Source: Elephas maximus indicus
Lineage: Eukaryota; Chordata; Mammalia; Proboscidea; Elephantidae
DNA: 64,000 nt
Assembly: GCF_024166365.1 (NCBI RefSeq)
Contig: NC_064834.1
Coordinates: forward strand, 57,640,001-57,704,000
Reading direction: 5' to 3'
The notes under the pieces are model-generated. The model had not been told where the DNA came from, ran no database searches, and worked only from the letters and a program-made list of their open reading frames with translations. A program made the translations under genes and the position numbers. Shown in pieces: positions 10,731 to 22,262 of the stretch (position 1 is its first letter; each line of letters starts with the position of its first letter).

Positions 10731-12304
10731 TTGGTAATCATCCTTGTTGCTGCTACTGTCATTCTTATTTCCATTTGCGGCTGGTCTTTGACGTAATGAC
10801 ATGCTTAGGTAGGTATTGCTGCCCTCTACTGGAATTATTTGAGCCTGTTTTTCTCAATTCATACTGCAAATGAAGGTCAGTGATCTTTTCACAAAACCTT
10901 TCAAATTCGTGTCTGCCCTTCACCCAGTATTGACCTTCTCAGCAGTTGATACTCCGACTTTGCAAATGATAAGAGATGGATAATTAGCTGAGCATTTAAG
11001 TCATTCAGACCATCATACTGGTCACTTTAACGTGGGGTGATAAAATGTGTAATTTTTATGGGCTTACCCTGCAGATTCAAACTATAAAATAGGCCGTGGT
11101 GCCAGGGGAAGACAGTGAATAGCTGAGGGAAGTGCTACCTGAGGTTTAAAATATGACTCCAACAAACCCTGTTCAATCCCCACCAACAACACTTCATAAT
11201 CAAAGGGGCTGGGTAGCAGCAACAACAAAAACAACCACAAAAAGATATCTCCTTTCCCCCTCTCTCTTCTCTCCCTTATTTATCCTTTAAGATTCATCTA
11301 AATTAGTGTCACGTAAATTACTGCAGATACCCTTTAGGTATATCATTTCATTCTGGGCCAAAACAGAGTGAATATCTAATAAGTTAATAGTGGAACCCAT
11401 TTCTTCCCATTAATAAGAGACAGGATCCACCATCAGCTCTCATCAGTTTTTGTGACTGTGGTCGAGAGTAGAGGCCCCGGCATTCAGACACCCTCTACTC
11501 AGACTTCCCGGATATTTTCACCCTTTACGTTGCAGAGCTTTTTTTATTCCAAAATAGATTTCTTTCACCTGTGTGCTTACAATTAAATTGTCAACAATCA
11601 CTGGATTAATTTGTCCTATTTCCTTTCCCCATATCATCTGGGGATTTAAGCTTGCCCTATTGATTCTCTATCATGAACATCTTTCCTATAAGCTAATGTA
11701 TTCACCCAGGAAAGATCAGGAGTTATTAGTAAGCAAGAAGTATAGGCAAAATGTAAACTAAATAATGCAGATGAGTTAGAAAAACAAGTGATGTGCTAAT
11801 TCAAATTCTGTCCTACCTCTGAAAAGGTTTTTTTCTTTGCTTTTGGTGGCAGATGTGTAGATGCCCAAGGTTCAAATGGAAGATAAAAATGCTGGTTGGT
11901 GAAGTCCTTTTGAAACACACGATGACTCGGAGGCCAGTAACGGAAAGATTTTCATGATTTTAGACTCTTTTTGAATTGACAAAACAAAACAAATATTTCT
12001 GCTTAAGTTGATTTCTTAATTATAAAGTTCCTCTGAACCTAAATTCTCTTTTGTGTAGGCTGACCCAGAGGAGCTCAAGACAATTCCTAGAAACTAAAAG
12101 TTACAAGGTACCTTCAAGATCAGCCCATCCAATTCAGTCCTCCACCCTCCAGCAAAGAGGTTGAGTTTTCGATAAAAACTCATTCCTCCTCCTGCTTTTT
12201 GGTTGGGTTTTGACCCAAGGTTTGATTTTAGATATCGGTCCCAGTTGCATTAAGACAAGGACTGACAGCTAGTTCTGCTCTTTAGAAACACCTGGCTTTT
12301 GGGT
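10731..12304. other. Intergenic, nothing recognised
   Basis: Unique sequence with a short CAA-rich stretch near 11217-11240. No exon, RNA gene or clear repeat seen. Confidence 0.5.
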
Positions 12305-12450
12305 CTAGAGTGGTCCATGAGCCAGGAACACCAGTGTCACCTGAGTGCTTATTAGAAATGCAGAATCTCAAACTCCATCCTACTGAATGAGAAGCTGCAT
12401 TTTAACAAGATTTCCAGGAGATTGCTATAGACAATAAAAAAAAGTAGTGA
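12305..12450. mobile_element. MER5-like hAT fragment
   Basis: GTCACCTGAGTGCTTATTAGAAATGC-type segment, then AATCTCAAACTCC and ACTGAATGAGAAGCTGC resemble MER5A-type nonautonomous hAT (Charlie) elements. Ends are not resolved. Confidence 0.6.
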
Positions 12451-12504
12451 ACCTGCATGTGAACATTAGAGATTCTGATTTAATTGTTTTGAGGTGAGGC
12501 CTGG

Positions 12505-12711
12505 GCAGTGGTTCACAAGGTATAGTTCCTAGACCACCACCACCATCAGCAGCACCATCATCCCAATCACCTGGGTACTTGACCCAATACCTATTATTGG
12601 ATCCCTACCCAGACCTATTGAAGAAGCAATTTTCGGGGTGAGGCCCAGCAATCTTTGTTTTAACAATTATTCAAGTGATTAGGATGCATACCACAGATTG
12701 AAAACCCAAGC
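12505..12711. mobile_element. MER5-like hAT element
   Basis: Begins CAGTGGTTCACAAGG, contains CACCTGGGTACTTG, CCTACCCAGACC and GGGGTGAGGCCCAGC, and ends in a degraded copy of the inverted terminus. The 50 bp before it (GAGATTCTGATTTAATTG) look like another MER5 piece. Confidence 0.7.
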
Positions 12712-13227
12712 TCAGGGGAATATGCTAAATATATCAATCCAGTCCTAATTTAGTTCCCACAGATTATAGGTCAGTCATGGCTTTGTACTTCTGACCTACA
12801 AAATCAAAACAATCAAGGGGTAGATATAAGACCAAGGTGATATAATTTATTGAAGCTCAGCAGTTTTATTTAATGTAGGGAAGCAAAGCTGCTTTTGTCT
12901 AAATATGAACCAAGATGCATACAAGAGCATGGCAGGGGACCATGAACCTCTGGGTCTTAATTAGTTGTGAAGTGTGGTCTATCTCCTGACTTCCACTTAT
13001 GTAAGTCAATGAGTTCCCTTATAAATTAAGCTTGTTTGAGTTGGCTTACTACTTTCTTGAAACAAAGATAATCCTAGTGTCTAGACGATTCACACATCTG
13101 CTGGAAAAATTTGGGGAGAAAAATACCTCTGATTAGAGACTCAAACTATGTTTTCAAACCTCCAATGATTAGAAACTCACCAGTTCCAGTGACAAACCAT
13201 TCCAATTTAGAATGTGATTATTAGAAA
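12712..13227. other. Intergenic, nothing recognised
   Basis: Unique sequence between the MER5 fragments and the MITE. No gene signal seen. Confidence 0.5.
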
Positions 13228-13511
13228 CAGGGGCAGATTATTCAATAGGTAAGATAAGAATGTAAGTAAGCACAGGTAAACCCATGCTTACCTGTGCTTA
13301 CTGGGCCATCTGCCTCTGTCAGGGATTGTAAATTTGAAAAGAGGCTTTGATTCTGTAGGAAGGTGCTATGGGGTTGGGAGAGAAACAGATGCCATCTATA
13401 CCTAGAAGCAGAATCTTTGATGTGCTAAAAAATGTGAAATTGTTCTCTATAGATGATCTGATAAGCACGGTAAGCACTGTGTTTACCTTGCCTTTGGATA
13501 ATCTGCCCCCG
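13228..13511. mobile_element. hAT-type MITE, copy 1
   Basis: Nonautonomous DNA transposon of 284 bp. Terminal inverted repeats begin CAGGGGCAGATTAT on the left and, read inward on the minus strand, CGGGGGCAGATTATCC on the right. Perfect 8-bp target duplications ATTAGAAA lie at 13220-13227 and 13512-13519, the size hAT elements make. An internal perfect 15-bp inverted repeat (13265-13279 with 13288-13302) gives a hairpin with an 8-base loop. No transposase is encoded. Family name not assigned; a related copy lies at 53560-53746. Confidence 0.88.
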
Positions 13512-13519
13512 ATTAGAAA

Positions 13520-15017
13520 TGTTCTTACATTGAGCTGAACTCTGAAAAAGTTATATTTTACAGCCAACCAGTAATGCCTGATTTCCCGCACTACACGATA
13601 GCTCATTAAATATCTGAAGGTACATCTGCCCGCCCAATTCATCTCTCCTTTAAATAAATAGCTGTATTTTTCCCATTATGACACGATTTTGAATGCCCTT
13701 ACTATACTGATTGCTCGATGGTGAAAACTCAGTATTTTGTCATGATCTTTCAAATAGTGCCTGCAAATAGATACTACATTACAAGTGTGATCTGATCCAT
13801 ACAGAGAACAGACCAAAATATCGCTTTTCATTCATGGAATATTAGACTGGAGTATGCATAACAGAAGTCTACTCTCCAGGTTGCTGCCAACCGATGTTTC
13901 TGAAGCAGTGATTCTCAAATGGGTAAGGAAATAATTGTCAGAATCCTCTTGGGAGGTTTCTGATTCTGCTTTATTTAGTTTTTGTTCTTTGTTTTTCATT
14001 TTTTTCAAATTTCTTTTTTTTTTTTAATTTCAAATTTATTCAAATTTCAAATCTTGAATTTCCTCTCTCACAGTTAATTCTGTTTGATTGAAAACTAAAT
14101 AAATTTCAACTTGTTCCATAACCTGGATCACCCACACTCGCTTTTTGGGTTAAATTGCTTTATGGAGTCATTCCTGTTGTGGTTATCCGCAACTTCATGG
14201 CATGCTGATTCAAATTTCCCTTCCCTACTTTCTTCTTAGCTATTCTACTTTCTGAATGTTTGGTTTCCCCATTGGTAAGACGGGAATAGTAACATCTATA
14301 TTTTAGGGATGTTGCAAAGATTAAGTGAGATACATTATTCTGTACCTGGAATATATCAAGTGCTCAATAAATCTTGCCTTAAAAATAGTGGCAGGCAGGG
14401 CTTTCACAAATTGATTCTTACATACCTTCCCAACCTCCTCTACTTTCAGCTCACTTATTCTTAGTTCCAGCCATTCTCACTTATTTGCCATTTCCATAAC
14501 ATGCAGATTTGCTCTTTAATGTCTTAGGTTACAGCCACATACAGCACTGAAGTCTTTTTCGAATACTTTTCTGTTCTACAACATATCCTTATTATATACT
14601 TGTGCTATAGTTGTCTGTATACCAAAAGGTAGTAATTTACAATTATCAAGATTCAATTTCACTTCATTGGATCCATAATTTCAGCCTTTTGAGTTTTTAA
14701 ATTATCCTAACTCGTAATGTACTATATTATCAGTGTATTTTCTGCCATCAGTCTTTAAGCCCTAAGTAAGTACAGCCTTGATAGGATGAAGTTGCTGACA
14801 TTAAGAGGGTTATATTCCAAGTATAAAAGAAAATCCAGTCGAAGAAGAACGGGAAAATACCATACTAACAAGTTAGAACATACAAATGATAGAATAGATA
14901 CATTATCATGGTTAGATTTGTGCTAAGTAGAAATACAGGTAGAGGAATTATCGGAGTAGGAAAATCTTAAAAGGCATCTTAGAGAAAATAAGTTTGGAGA
15001 TAGAGCATATAGTAACT
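13520..15017. other. Intergenic with small repeats
   Basis: Holds a MER5-like terminus near 13908-13975 (CAGTGATTCTCAAATGGG), T-rich low-complexity sequence at 13980-14050 and an unassigned stretch at 14400-14760. No gene evidence. Confidence 0.5.
14262..14383 (+). mobile_element. MIR SINE fragment
   Basis: TTTCCCCATTGGTAAGACGG, GGATGTTGCAAAGATTAAG and CAAGTGCTCAATAAATCTTG follow the MIR 3' half in order. Confidence 0.75.
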
Positions 15018-15185
15018 GCTAGATTTGGTGGCATAGTGGTTAAGTGCTACAGCTGCTAACCGAAAGGTCGGCAGTTCGAATCCACCAGGCGCTCCTTGGA
15101 AACTCTATGGGGCAGTTCTACTCTGTCCTATAGGGTCGCTATGAGTCGGAATTGACTCGACGGCCCTGGGTTTGGGTTTGGTTTT
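15018..15185 (+). mobile_element. AfroSINE, short form, well preserved
   Basis: Forward copy with readable pol III boxes (TGGCATAGTGG for A, GGCAGTTCGAATCC for B) and intact CpG positions in the tail (GTCGCTATGAGTCGG, GACTCGACGG). One of the least decayed SINEs here. Confidence 0.93.
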
Positions 15186-16013
15186 AGATATGGACTAGTG
15201 AACAGGAGAGGAGGAGAGGGAATTACCAGGGAGGTGTGTTTCTGAAGGTGGGAGATGGGGATGATAACAGCAAGCTCTGCATTATAGAATGAAAGTTGCT
15301 ATCAGTCATCCAAAATTTATATTCTCAAGGTAAGTAAACATTTCCATTTGGCTTTTCTGTGTTTACCTAAAATCATCACGAGTTCTGGATACAGACCATG
15401 AATTCCTAGGTAAACTTTTAGCATACACTAGTCATTTTACAGATGTCTGGCTTCGGATGATTACGTGATTGGCCCACACTAAGAATTTGCTTTCCAAAAA
15501 AATATTGCCAATATGAGGAAATATTTTATCCAAGCCTGTAGAGGTAGAGAAAGGAGAGAAGTAAAATCATGATTTAAAAAGACATTTACATGTTTTGCTC
15601 TTTTGATTAATCTTCTCTGTATTGTGTAAATACCCAAAATATGCAATGGACCATCTGGAAAACCCAGCACAGGAAAGCTTGAGGGCTAATGTTTTATAAA
15701 TCCCTTGATTCAAACATTCTCTGGTCTCCAAAGTAATATAAACAGATATAGAACCAGTGGTATGTCTTCTTTTTTCCAACTTTCTTCCTCATACTAATTT
15801 CTGTAATGAAGCTTGGATGAAATCCAAAGTTCCCCAAAACATGCAGACTGAAATATTTTTAATCAATTATTTTAACATGGTATATAAATGATAACAAGTC
15901 TTTTCATATTAAATACTTTTCTTAGTTAACGAAATTATATTGGGCGACTAATGAACTCTATCAATCGTCACTGAGAATTTATAATGTATAAATACGTAAA
16001 GACCTGAAGTTAA
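15186..16013. other. Intergenic, no gene supported
   Basis: Unique AT-rich DNA. A good donor-like CAAGGTAAGT occurs at about 15328 but its only nearby acceptor is weak, so no exon is called. Confidence 0.5.
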
Positions 16014-16767
16014 AAAGAATACTCTCGGCATTTCTCAAGCTGAAAAAACTGAAGAAAAAATTCAAGCCTCGAGTTGTAATATTGAAGGATTACATGGCTT
16101 GGGTCAGAAACACCTTAGTCCTTAAAGTGACAACTTTGCTTTTTAACGTTTTAAAGCAGCAGATTTCCCCAATGCAATTGAAGAATTCTGTTCAGGGAAA
16201 ATATTAAACGATGCAGGAAGCATCAAAAGAAGATAAAAGGTATACACACAGTCACTGTATATTGGTCACTGACCAAAAAGGAATTGGTCAACACTTAACC
16301 ATTTCAGGAGGTAGCATATGATCAAGAACCGATGGTTCCGAAGGAAGACGTTTAAGCTGCCCTGGAGGTGTTGGGAAAAACAAGGCTCCAGGAATTGACA
16401 GAACACCAATTGAGATATTTCAGCAAACGGACAGAGCGCTGGAGGTGCTCACTCATCTATGCCAAGAAATTTGGAAAACAACTACTTGGCCAAATTACTG
16501 GAAGAGATCCATATTTGTGCGCATTCCAAACAGAATGTGGAAATTATCAAACAATATCATTAACAACACACACAAGTAAAATTTTGCTGAAGATCATTCA
16601 AAAATGGTTGCAGACAGGGAATTGCCAGAAATACAAGTTGGCTGGATTAAGAAGAGGACATGGAACAAGGGCTATCATTGCTGATATTAGATGAATCTTG
16701 GCTGAAAGCAGAGAATACCAGAAAGATATTTACCTGTATTTTATTGACTATGCAAAGGCATTCAAGT
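16014..16767 (+). mobile_element. RTE LINE internal fragment, forward
   Basis: Sense-strand RTE reverse transcriptase region. Translations around 16368-16694 show KILLKIIQKWLQ and a GHGTRAIIADIR stretch, and 16730-16765 reads FIDYAKAF, the RTE RT motif. Frameshifts and stops break it. It stops at 16767 where a reverse RTE tail begins, and it carries a small nested insertion at 16098-16179. Confidence 0.85.
16098..16179 (-). mobile_element. Nested internal RTE fragment
   Basis: About 82 bp (GCTTGGGTCAG...CCCAATGCA) match the minus-strand RTE sequence also seen at 17211-17300 and 59670-59755. It interrupts the forward RTE between ATTGAAGGATT and ATTGAAGAATT, which look like a slightly diverged 11-bp target duplication. 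It has neither the RTE 3' end nor its 5' end. Confidence 0.7.
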
Positions 16768-17520
16768 GTGTTGTTGTTAGGTGCCCTCAAGCTGCTTCTG
16801 ACTCATAGCGATCCCATGTACAACAGAAGGAAACACTACCCAGTCGTGCACCATCCTCACAATTGTTATGTTTGAGCCCATTGTTGTAGCCACTGTGTCA
16901 GTCCTTCTCATTGAGGGTCTTCCTCTTTTTCTCTGACCCTCTACTTTACCAAGCATGATGTCCTTCTCCAGGGACTGGTCTCTTCTGATAATGTGTCCAA
17001 AGTATGTAAGACGAAGTCTCGCCATTCTTGTTTTTAATGAGTATTTTGGCTGTACTTCTTCCAAGAGAGATTTATTCATTCTTCTGGCAGCCTATGGTAT
17101 ATTCAATATTCTCTGCCACTACCATAAGTCAAAGGCATCAGTTCTTCTTCAGTCTTCCTTATTCACTGTCCACCTATTAAGCGCATATGAGGCGGTTGAA
17201 AACATCAAGGCTTGGGTCAGGTGCACCTTAGTCCTTAAAGTGACATTTTTGCTTTTTAACACTTTAAAAAAGTCTTTTGCAGCAGATTTACCCAATGCCA
17301 TACTTTATTTGATTTCTCGACTGCTGCTTCCATGGGAGTGGATTGTTGATCCAATAAAACGAAATTCTTTACAACTTCAGCCTTGTCTCTAATTTATCAT
17401 GATGTTGCTTATTGGCCCAGTTGTGAGGATTTTTGTGTTATGTTGAGGTGTAATCCATACTGAAGGCTGTGGTCTTTGATCTTTATCAGTAGTTGCTTCA
17501 AGTCTTCACTGTCACTTTTA
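16768..17520 (-). mobile_element. RTE LINE 3' end, reverse
   Basis: Begins with TTGTTGTTGTTAGGTGCC, the reverse of the RTE tail. Minus-strand frame 16777-17079 encodes the ORF C-terminus (YFGHIIRRDQSLEKD). 5'-truncated near 17520. Its tail abuts the broken forward RTE fragment. Confidence 0.88.
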
Positions 17521-18099
17521 TATTAAGTAATATTGATACGATTGCTTCTTAATTTTTAAGACCTAGAGATTTTTTAATTGATGTTCTAGGTTTGTGTATT
17601 CATTCTTTGTTGTTGCTATGTAGACTTATTAGATTATGTTTGAAAAATATGGCCTATAAAATATCTAATATTTGGAAATTTAGACTCTATTTGATGCTGA
17701 TTATATTGGTAAATTTTTTAGTAAATATTCCATCAATGTAAGAGTAGAATAAGTATATATGTAATCTCTGTAGAAATATTTTTTGCATTATTCTTTGTTT
17801 AATTTTTGCTAACTAGATTTAACCAGTTTTGTAAAAGATACATAATTATCTCTTTTTATGTATTTTCCTGCTAGAGATTTGGAACACGAAGCTACTGACT
17901 AGTACATTATTAAAGATTACATCCTTTAAGGTAGAAAGATATCCTTTTTCTCTAACTTAAGGAAGTTAGCATTAAAAAAAAAGTTAATATTAATACAGTC
18001 AATTTCTTTTTTGCATTTATATTATGTATACAAAGTTAATGCAAAGAACATATATAAGTATATATGTATATTTATACATATATATGTACATTTTTATTT
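17521..18099. other. AT-rich intergenic DNA
   Basis: Unique AT-rich sequence. A TA/ATG-rich low-complexity stretch lies at about 18040-18092. No gene seen. Confidence 0.55.
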
Positions 18100-18299
18100 T
18101 TAAGCAATATTTTAATTGAAACATAACATCCATAAGGGCCAAAATCATAAGTCTAAAGGTTGATAAATTATTATGAACTATCCATATTCTTTTAACTACC
18201 AATATGATCAAGAAACAATATTTCCAGTTTCAAAGCAACCTCCCTGTTCCATGTTTGTCATTTTCCCCTATCCAGCCACAAAGTGAACCAGGAACCAGT
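18100..18299 (-). mobile_element. Old L1 3' region, part 1
   Basis: TTTTAATTGAAACATAACATCC, TGATAAATTATTATGAAC and GATCAAGAAACAATATTTCC follow the reverse of old mammalian L1 3' ends. Interrupted by the LTR at 18300. Confidence 0.6.
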
Positions 18300-18894
18300 T
18301 GTGGTAGACAGACACTTAGGGACCTCACATGAACTCTGCCTTCTGATGTTCAAGCCTGTGTGTCTCCCCTTGAGGGTAGGTGGGACTTATGACTTGTTTC
18401 TAACCAACAGAATCAAAGGCGATGGGATGCCACTAGGTGCTTACATTATGGTATTTGTGAGTTCATCCTGCTGGCCAGCTCTCTGAAGAGACTTGCTGGC
18501 TTGATGAAATAAGCGAACCTGCTGGGAAAACCCACAGGAGAAGGAATTGAGGGTATGGTTTTGGTATTTGATTTAGGAACTGCAGGAAGCCAATAGGAGC
18601 TGAGGCAGCACTTAGTCCATAGCCATCAGGAAGATAAGGATTTCTCATTCCTCCAACCACAGGAAATGAATTTTACCAACAACCTGAATGAGTCTGACAG
18701 CAGATTTTTTCTTTTCCAGCTAAGCCTCTAGATGACAATGCGGTTGACACCTTGATTGGTGCCTTGTGAGGCCCTAAGCAGAGGATCCACCTTAGCTGTT
18801 CTGATCTACAGAAACTGTGGCACAATAAATGTGTGACGTTTTAAGCCTCTAAATTTGTGGTAGTTTGTTATGCAGCCATACACAAAACTAATAC
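18300..18894 (+). mobile_element. Solo LTR, ERVL/MaLR-like
   Basis: Starts TGTGGTAGACAGACACTT. Contains TGTTCAAGCCTGTGTGTC and GGGACTTATGACTTG, then CACAATAAATGTGTG as a polyadenylation signal region. Ends near GTTATGCAGCC...AAAACTAATA. No internal viral genes, so a solo LTR. It splits the old L1; exact target duplication not resolved. Confidence 0.75.
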
Positions 18895-19062
18895 CACCCT
18901 ATTCTAAATTCTATCACCATAGTTTTGCCTGTTTAGAACTTTATATAAACAGCACCATTTAGGATATGGTCATTTGTATTTGGCTTCTTTAACTCAAGGT
19001 TATATTGCTTCTGCAACTCTTTAATGCCTTAATATACATGAATTTTAAAGTTTCTCTGTGTT
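18895..19062 (-). mobile_element. Old L1 3' region, part 2
   Basis: TTTTGCCTGTTTAGAACTTT, ATATAAACAGCACCATTTAG and TTTGGCTTCTTTAACTC continue the L1 interrupted at 18299. Confidence 0.6.
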
Positions 19063-21880
19063 TTCTATTTGTTTATATGGGTGTGTGTATCTGGCTCTCC
19101 GTCAGGCATCTACAGTTAGTCCTGGTTATTTTAGGAGTTGAGTGCCAGCAGGGAGCTGACAAAAGTGTAGGCAAGGATTGATCACATGTTTAATCAGCTG
19201 TCCTTCCAGATCCTCTTAATTTTATTTTATGACTAAGTTACACCAAATGACAAATCATACCTTTATTTCTGAATTTTTGTTTAAGTTGGAAATTATGCAG
19301 ACATACTTCTGCTTAATTCAATTCACAATTTTGCTGTTTTTCCAAGTTGTTTTGGGTATTACTTTGAAAATCCTGGTTCTAAAAAGAGCATTATTTTGCC
19401 ACTAGCTAATAGTGAGTGTTCTCAGAGAGCCGTAAATGAGCTCAATATTCATTATGCAAATGAATAGAACCAGACAAAATTAAATGGGTTCAGCTTGGTG
19501 ACATCATTTCAGGGATCTAATTTGGGGGTCTCAGGCCTCTAGGCTGAGAGAGCTATGGGAGCCACATTAAGATGCTCTTGATGAATACTAAAACATTTCA
19601 AACAGAAATTGCCTTGTAAGGGGTATGACCTAAGGTAGTTGACAGGAAGGGTTACAGGGAGATGATATAGGCACTGATGATAACTCTATCACACACTGAT
19701 CCATGCCTCAAGGTGACTCTAACATTTCATTCTGCTTTACTTAGTTCTGTGGTCAACTCTTAGCCTCTAATTTTTAAGGACCAATCATCTTTTTCTTTCT
19801 ACCAGCTTCTTCCTGATAAACACCCACAAAACCCAGTTATATATTCTCATCTATTTAACATTTTGAAAGATGGGTTGGAGTCAAGCAAAGAAATTTTCCT
19901 ACTGTGTTGAACATAGAACTAAATCTAGATACTGCTCCTGGCTCTGCCTCCAAAAACTTGCATATCTTCAGATAGGCAGATGAATTCATCTCTATGGATC
20001 TTGTTTTTCTCTTTTGTTAAAACAAACAAACAAGAGGTGAGTTAGATGGACTAGATAGTCTAATAGAGACAACTAAAGCCTTACATATTAAGCTGTAAAA
20101 GGTATTTAAAACAATATAATTCTAAGTCCTAGTTTGCACAACAGTGAAACTGGTGCTCAGTAAGATGAAGTAACTTATATCAGGCAGCGTCACTAGGTCC
20201 CAGTTTTCTTGAAATTACTTTCTGAACTTTTTTTTTTTTTCACCACAATACTCTGGTTTTTAAGTACATTTCTTTGAGCTTAAAAAAATATATACATGAT
20301 TTTACATTCTTGTTCAGACAACATGAGAATGCCCGAAAGTGTCTGTAAGATAATTGGCTCCTATATTGAGCAAGACTTCTTTTGTTGAGTAAAATAATTT
20401 AACCAAAGACTAAACATTTCTGTTTATGAACAATATGTAGAAAATTCTATATGCCCTGTTTCCTCATTCAATAACATTGAACTAGTAAGAGAGACACTGG
20501 CCCCACCCAAAGGAAACACAGAAGGATAAATTTTAACAATATGACTCTAAATAAGATCTACCAAACTCAAAGTTTTCATAATGAGGAGTGACTCTTGGCC
20601 AACTTCAGAAAAAAGAACAAACTGGTAATTTTTATCAACCTTTTTTTCCCGTTTAAGAAATAAGTGAGTGGGCAAGAATAATGATGAAATTATACTTTAT
20701 TTTACGGTTAGGAAAATACTGTCATATAGGTAATACCATTTGATTGTCCCCCTAATCAACCCATGAGAGTTACGTATTATTATTACTGCCATATATAACA
20801 ATTCATGCGCATTTCTCAGGTGAGAATTTTGCCTCTATTTTTGCAGTAACACCAAGAAAAGTAGAAGACCCCTGTAACTGGCTCAGAACATCTAAATAAA
20901 CCCACCTCTTTAGAGAGAGCTGTAATTACTGTGATGAAGTTGTCTAAACACCCAGCCAACCTGTCTTTGCAGGATTAAGAAGCAGTTATTTCTCTAATGC
21001 CTTCCGCTAATCTCAAAGAACTGTTTTCAAATGGGAGGAGAAAGGTCATCATTTTTCTTACAAGCTTTTTTAAAGGTATTATTATAAAAATAATTGCAAT
21101 TTCAAACTCATCAAAGATGTGTTTAATAGAACTGGCAAATGCTTAAGGCTACCAATTCATCAGAGCGCTCAGAGAGTTTTCGTATGCAGCTCACACTCTC
21201 CATCACTAGCCTCACACGCCTAATTCCCCCAAATCCAGCTGGAAAAAAAAAATCTACCTTTTACTGCTGGGTGTTGAGAGCCTGAGATAAAACCAAACAA
21301 AGTCAGCTGCCAGCTTAAGCCATTGGCAGGCCCCTGAAAGAAGCCTGCGTCTGTCAGGCAAGGCCCCATCTCACTTTCCGAGATCTTGCTTCTGATTTTA
21401 TTCTAACGGATAGCGCCTTTTACTGTGGCATGCCTTATCCAGCATCTTCAGCAATGTTGTGTGTTTGTGTTTGGACATGTGTGTCAACATCATATGACAG
21501 AGTACAGTTTTAATGAGACATTCTCCCTCAGCCTTAATGATTGCTTTTAAGTATCTTATATAAAGATTCTGGGCAGTTGTTTTGAAGACCAAACCCCAAA
21601 AAAGAAGACAAAGCAGAGAGAATGAAGTTGCTATATATCATGGCAGATTTTGGTGGGGTATTAAACAAAAATCTTCTTGCATGGGGGTAAAGAACAGAAA
21701 CTGGTGACTGGCGAAGGCTGAAAATCTTCAAGAACCCAAGAGACAACATCCATTTCAGAGTAAGCCTGAAGAGAGGGGTTATATCAAATGGTCTCTTCAA
21801 ATCCAAATCTGAGAAAGTATATTTCACTTCAGGTATTAATTCTAAGCAAACGGGCAAAGGGGATGGGCTCATAGAAAGGC
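19063..21880. other. Long unique interval, possible regulatory DNA
   Basis: Little recognisable repeat apart from weak MIR-like pieces near 19915-20095 and 20100-20170. Candidate noncoding conserved blocks: 19390-19520, with an octamer-bearing palindrome at 19447-19465, and 20870-21240. Conservation cannot be tested from one sequence. Confidence 0.4.
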
Positions 21881-21894
21881 CTAAAGACCTTAAA

Positions 21895-22103
21895 AACAAA
21901 AACAGTTGCCTTGAGTCGACTCTGACTCATAGCGACCCCCTGGGTGTCAGCAGAGAACTGTGCTCCATACGGTTTTCAGTGGCTGTGATCCTTCTGAGGT
22001 AGAGTGCCAGGCCTTTCTTCTAAGGTGGCTCTGGGTGAATTTGAACCACCAATATTTCAGCTTTAGCCAAGCATGTAACTCTTTCCACCAACCAGGGACT
22101 CCT
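21895..22103 (-). mobile_element. Older AfroSINE-related SINE with 14-bp TSD
   Basis: Tail side AACAGTTGCCTTGAGTCGAC, middle ACGGTTTTCAGTGGCTGTGATC, head side ACCAACCAGGGACTCCT. Its middle differs from typical AfroSINEs and matches the copy at 31856. Flanks CTAAAGACCTTAAA (21881-21894) and CTAAACACCTTAAA (22104-22117) differ at one base. Confidence 0.85.
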
Positions 22104-22117
22104 CTAAACACCTTAAA

Positions 22118-22262
22118 CCCAAACCCATTGCCGTCAAGTTGATTTTGACTCATGGGGACCCCAGGTGTTGCAGAGTAGAATCACTCCAAAGAATTTTCTT
22201 TACAGAAGCAGATCACCTGGACTTTCTTCCACGGCACCAACTTTTAGGTTAATAGTGACACA
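22118..22262 (-). mobile_element. AfroSINE, partial
   Basis: CCCAAACCCATTGCCGTCAAG tail followed by a diverged middle with TTTACAGAAGCAGATCACC. The head is degraded after about 22262. Follows the previous SINE directly. Confidence 0.75.

Noticed and set aside
15018-15100. Functional tRNA gene
   Set aside because: The box-A and box-B-like motifs belong to an AfroSINE head; the rest of the SINE follows directly and the cloverleaf is not maintained.
15287-15336. Strong donor CAAGGTAAGT with a possible upstream exon
   Set aside because: The only nearby acceptor (GCATTATAG) has a poor pyrimidine tract, so the exon is not supported.
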